Of a stretch of DNA of 14,645 bases, positions 13,354 through 14,645 are shown in pieces; positions within the stretch are counted from its first letter, which is position 1, and the number at the start of each line of letters is the position of its first letter. Where the stretch lies: contig DATMXU010000162.1 in NCBI GenBank assembly GCA_035562355.1, forward strand, positions 1 to 14,645, in the 5' to 3' direction. Below the pieces are notes generated by a model, which was not told the origin of the DNA, searched no databases, and saw only the letters and a program-made list of their open reading frames with translations. A program made the translations under genes and the position numbers. Origin of the DNA: Pseudoflavonifractor sp035562355. GTDB lineage: Bacteria; Bacillota; Clostridia; Oscillospirales; Oscillospiraceae.

Positions 13354-14325
13354 CTACTCCAGGTCCCGCTTGATCCCCGCCGTGATGCGGTAGATATCCC
13401 CCATGGTGGAGATCTGACTGATCTGCTGCTTATAGTACCCCGCGTGGGGCACCCCCTTGAGATACCAGGCATAGTGTTTCCTGGCCTCCAGGCAGGCGAT
13501 GTGCTCCCCCTTGTGGGCTGCCGCCAGCTCGAACTGGCGCACCGCCGTATCGCACCGCTCCGCAAGGGAGGGCAGAGGCGGTATCTCCTCCCCCGCCAGG
13601 GCGGCGGCGGCCTGCTGGAACACCCAGGGGTTCCCGAAGGCCCCTCGGCCCACCATGGCCATGTCCGCCCCGGTGTACTTTAAAATTCGGACGGCGGAGG
13701 CAGCGTCGAACACGTCGCCGTTGGCGATGACGGGGATGCCCACCGCCTCTTTCACGGCGCGGATATAATCCCAGTTGGCCGTCCCGGCATACATCTGGGT
13801 CCGGGTTCGGCCATGGACGGCCACCGCCGCGGCCCCGGCGTCCTCCATAGCCTTAGCGAACTCCACGCAGTTGATGCTGCCCTTGTCCCAGCCCAGGCGA
13901 AACTTCACGGTCACCGGGACCGCCCCCGCGCCGCGGACGACGGCCCTGAGCACCCGCACGGCCTTGTCCAAATCCCGCATAAGGCCGGAGCCATCCCCGT
14001 TCTGGGCCACCTTGGGTACAGGGCAGCCCATGTTGACGTCCAGGATCTCACACCCGGAGACCTCCGCCGCGATGACCGCGGCGCGCTCCATGCTCTCCTC
14101 CTCGCTGCCGAAGAGCTGGGCGGCACAGGGGTGCTCCCCCTCCCCCAGCGTGAGCAGAGGGAGGGACTTTTTATCCTGATAGCACAGGGCCTTGGCCGAG
14201 ACCATCTCGGTGACGGTGTACCCCGCCCCCAACTCCCGGCAGACCGTGCGGAAAGCCAGGTCTGTGACCCCCGCCATGGGGGCCAGGGCCAGCCTGGAGT
14301 TTACTTCTACTTTTCCTATTTTCAC
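13354..14325 (-). CDS. dusB: tRNA-dihydrouridine synthase (DusB/NifR3 family)
   Basis: A 323-residue flavoenzyme that reduces uridine to dihydrouridine in the D-loop (or, for some Gram-positive members, other sites) of tRNA using NADPH. Evidence: LALAPMAGVTDLAFR at the N-terminus (FMN site), NMGCPVPKV at 98-106 with the catalytic proton donor C101, VKFRLGWD, VAVHGRTRTQMYAG, IPVIANGDV and MVGRGAFGNPWVF (FMN phosphate), then the helical C-terminal tRNA-binding domain. The start is GTG at 14325 with GAGG 7 nt before it. It is the first gene of a unit continuing into the sigma factor 30 nt later. DusB fits the length and motifs; other Dus subtypes cannot be wholly excluded. Confidence 0.95.
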   Translation of the reverse strand: MKIGKVEVNSRLALAPMAGVTDLAFRTVCRELGAGYTVTEMVSAKALCYQDKKSLPLLTLGEGEHPCAAQLFGSEEESMERAAVIAAEVSGCEILDVNMGCPVPKVAQNGDGSGLMRDLDKAVRVLRAVVRGAGAVPVTVKFRLGWDKGSINCVEFAKAMEDAGAAAVAVHGRTRTQMYAGTANWDYIRAVKEAVGIPVIANGDVFDAASAVRILKYTGADMAMVGRGAFGNPWVFQQAAAALAGEEIPPLPSLAERCDTAVRQFELAAAHKGEHIACLEARKHYAWYLKGVPHAGYYKQQISQISTMGDIYRITAGIKRDLE

Positions 14326-14357
14326 GCAAAGACCTCAGTTGACAAATTCTGAGGTAC

Positions 14358-14386
14358 ATTGTATCATAAACTTATCCCTTGGGCAA
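14358..14386 (-). promoter_or_regulatory. sigma-A promoter of the dus-sigma-anti-sigma unit
   Basis: On the minus strand: TTGCCC (14386-14381), 17-bp spacer, TACAAT (14363-14358), with TG one base upstream of the -10 (extended -10). Start of transcription near 14351, about 26 nt before the GTG of dus. Confidence 0.7.
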
Positions 14387-14416
14387 GCGGATACCCTTTC
14401 CGCCCGGGCGGAAATC

Positions 14417-14422
14417 TATGAT
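14417..14422 (+). promoter_or_regulatory. possible -10 element for rubredoxin
   Basis: TATGAT lies 24 nt before the rubredoxin ATG in the divergent intergenic region. No good -35 hexamer is found at the right distance, so this is only a candidate. Confidence 0.3.
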
Positions 14423-14446
14423 GATAAATTAGGGAGTGTATGAAAC

Positions 14447-14605
14447 ATGGACAAGTACGTTTGCAACCTCTGCGGCTATATCTATGATCCTGCCGACGGC
14501 GATCCCGATAACGGCGTAGCCCCCGGCACCGCCTGGGAAGACATGCCCTCCGACTGGGTCTGCCCCCTCTGCGGGGCCTCCCGGGACGATTTCTCTAAGG
14601 CTTAA
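14447..14605 (+). CDS. rubredoxin
   Basis: A 52-residue protein, the usual size. Two CxxCG knuckles, C6-x2-C9-G and C39-x2-C42-G, bind a single iron; the aromatic core residues (Y4, Y11, Y13, W30, W37, F49) and the spacing GTAWEDMPSDWVCPLCG are typical. It is a cytoplasmic one-electron carrier, in anaerobic clostridia often feeding rubrerythrin, flavodiiron proteins or superoxide reductase for oxygen and peroxide removal. The ribosome site AGGGAG (14431-14436) is 10 nt before ATG 14447; an out-of-frame ATG at 14440 is closer to it but gives only a short peptide. It is divergent from dus and monocistronic, since a terminator follows at once. Confidence 0.97.
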   Translation: MDKYVCNLCGYIYDPADGDPDNGVAPGTAWEDMPSDWVCPLCGASRDDFSKA

Positions 14606-14611
14606 ACAGGA

Positions 14612-14645
14612 AAAGGACCTCCGGGTAATCTGCCCGGGGTCCTTT
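14612..14645 (+). terminator. intrinsic terminator of rubredoxin, at window edge
   Basis: AAAGGACC-T-CCGGG (14612-14625) pairs with CCCGGGGTCCTTT (14633-14645) with one bulged base; the loop is 7 nt. The T-run begins at the last bases of the window, so its full length cannot be seen. Confidence 0.75.

Noticed and set aside
14440..14487. short out-of-frame ORF starting at ATG 14440 before rubredoxin
   Set aside because: It gives only a 15-codon peptide inside the rubredoxin gene and has no support beyond proximity to the ribosome site.

Overview
The window looks like chromosomal DNA of a GC-rich anaerobic Firmicute, most likely a gut Clostridia of the Oscillospiraceae type (Flavonifractor/Intestinimonas-like). 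This is inferred from strong AGGAGG-type ribosome sites, sigma-A promoters of low-GC type set in GC-rich DNA, a PRD/PTS-controlled sugar operon, a rubredoxin and a DUF362-ferredoxin. I see no tRNA, rRNA, CRISPR array, insertion sequence or phage gene.

Left part (1-2182, + strand): the 3' end of a degenerate polysaccharide-deacetylase-like gene overlaps a class V aminotransferase of the cysteine desulfurase family by one base. secG follows, with its own extended -10 promoter and two terminators in tandem.

Centre (2183-10353, + strand): a 326-bp AT-richer regulatory region with nine copies of TGTAT/ATACA leads into a seven-gene operon. It encodes a LevR-family regulator (HTH, AAA+, PRD, EIIA-Man, EIIB-like, PRD), PTS lactose/cellobiose-family EIIA, EIIB and EIIC, a membrane PAP2 phosphatase, a GH1 6-phospho-beta-glucosidase and a Cof-type HAD phosphatase. 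Gaps are 15 to 37 nt, and the last two genes overlap. The PTS proteins would import and phosphorylate a beta-glucoside, GH1 would split the phosphorylated sugar, and the regulator would sense PTS phosphorylation state. The regulator's AAA+ domain has lost the GAFTGA loop, so the usual sigma-54 mechanism of the family probably does not apply. A perfect 18-bp inverted repeat ends the operon and also serves the convergent gene.

Right part (10359-14386, - strand): DUF362-ferredoxin has its own promoter and a GTG start. Upstream lies a separate unit, dus - ECF sigma factor - zinc-finger anti-sigma factor, with a visible promoter and terminator. A rubredoxin gene, divergent from dus, closes the window on the + strand with its terminator at the very edge.

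Most notable are the GAFTGA-less LevR-type regulator with its candidate operator cluster, and the two phosphatases built into the PTS operon. I found nothing that clearly amounts to a wholly new system.
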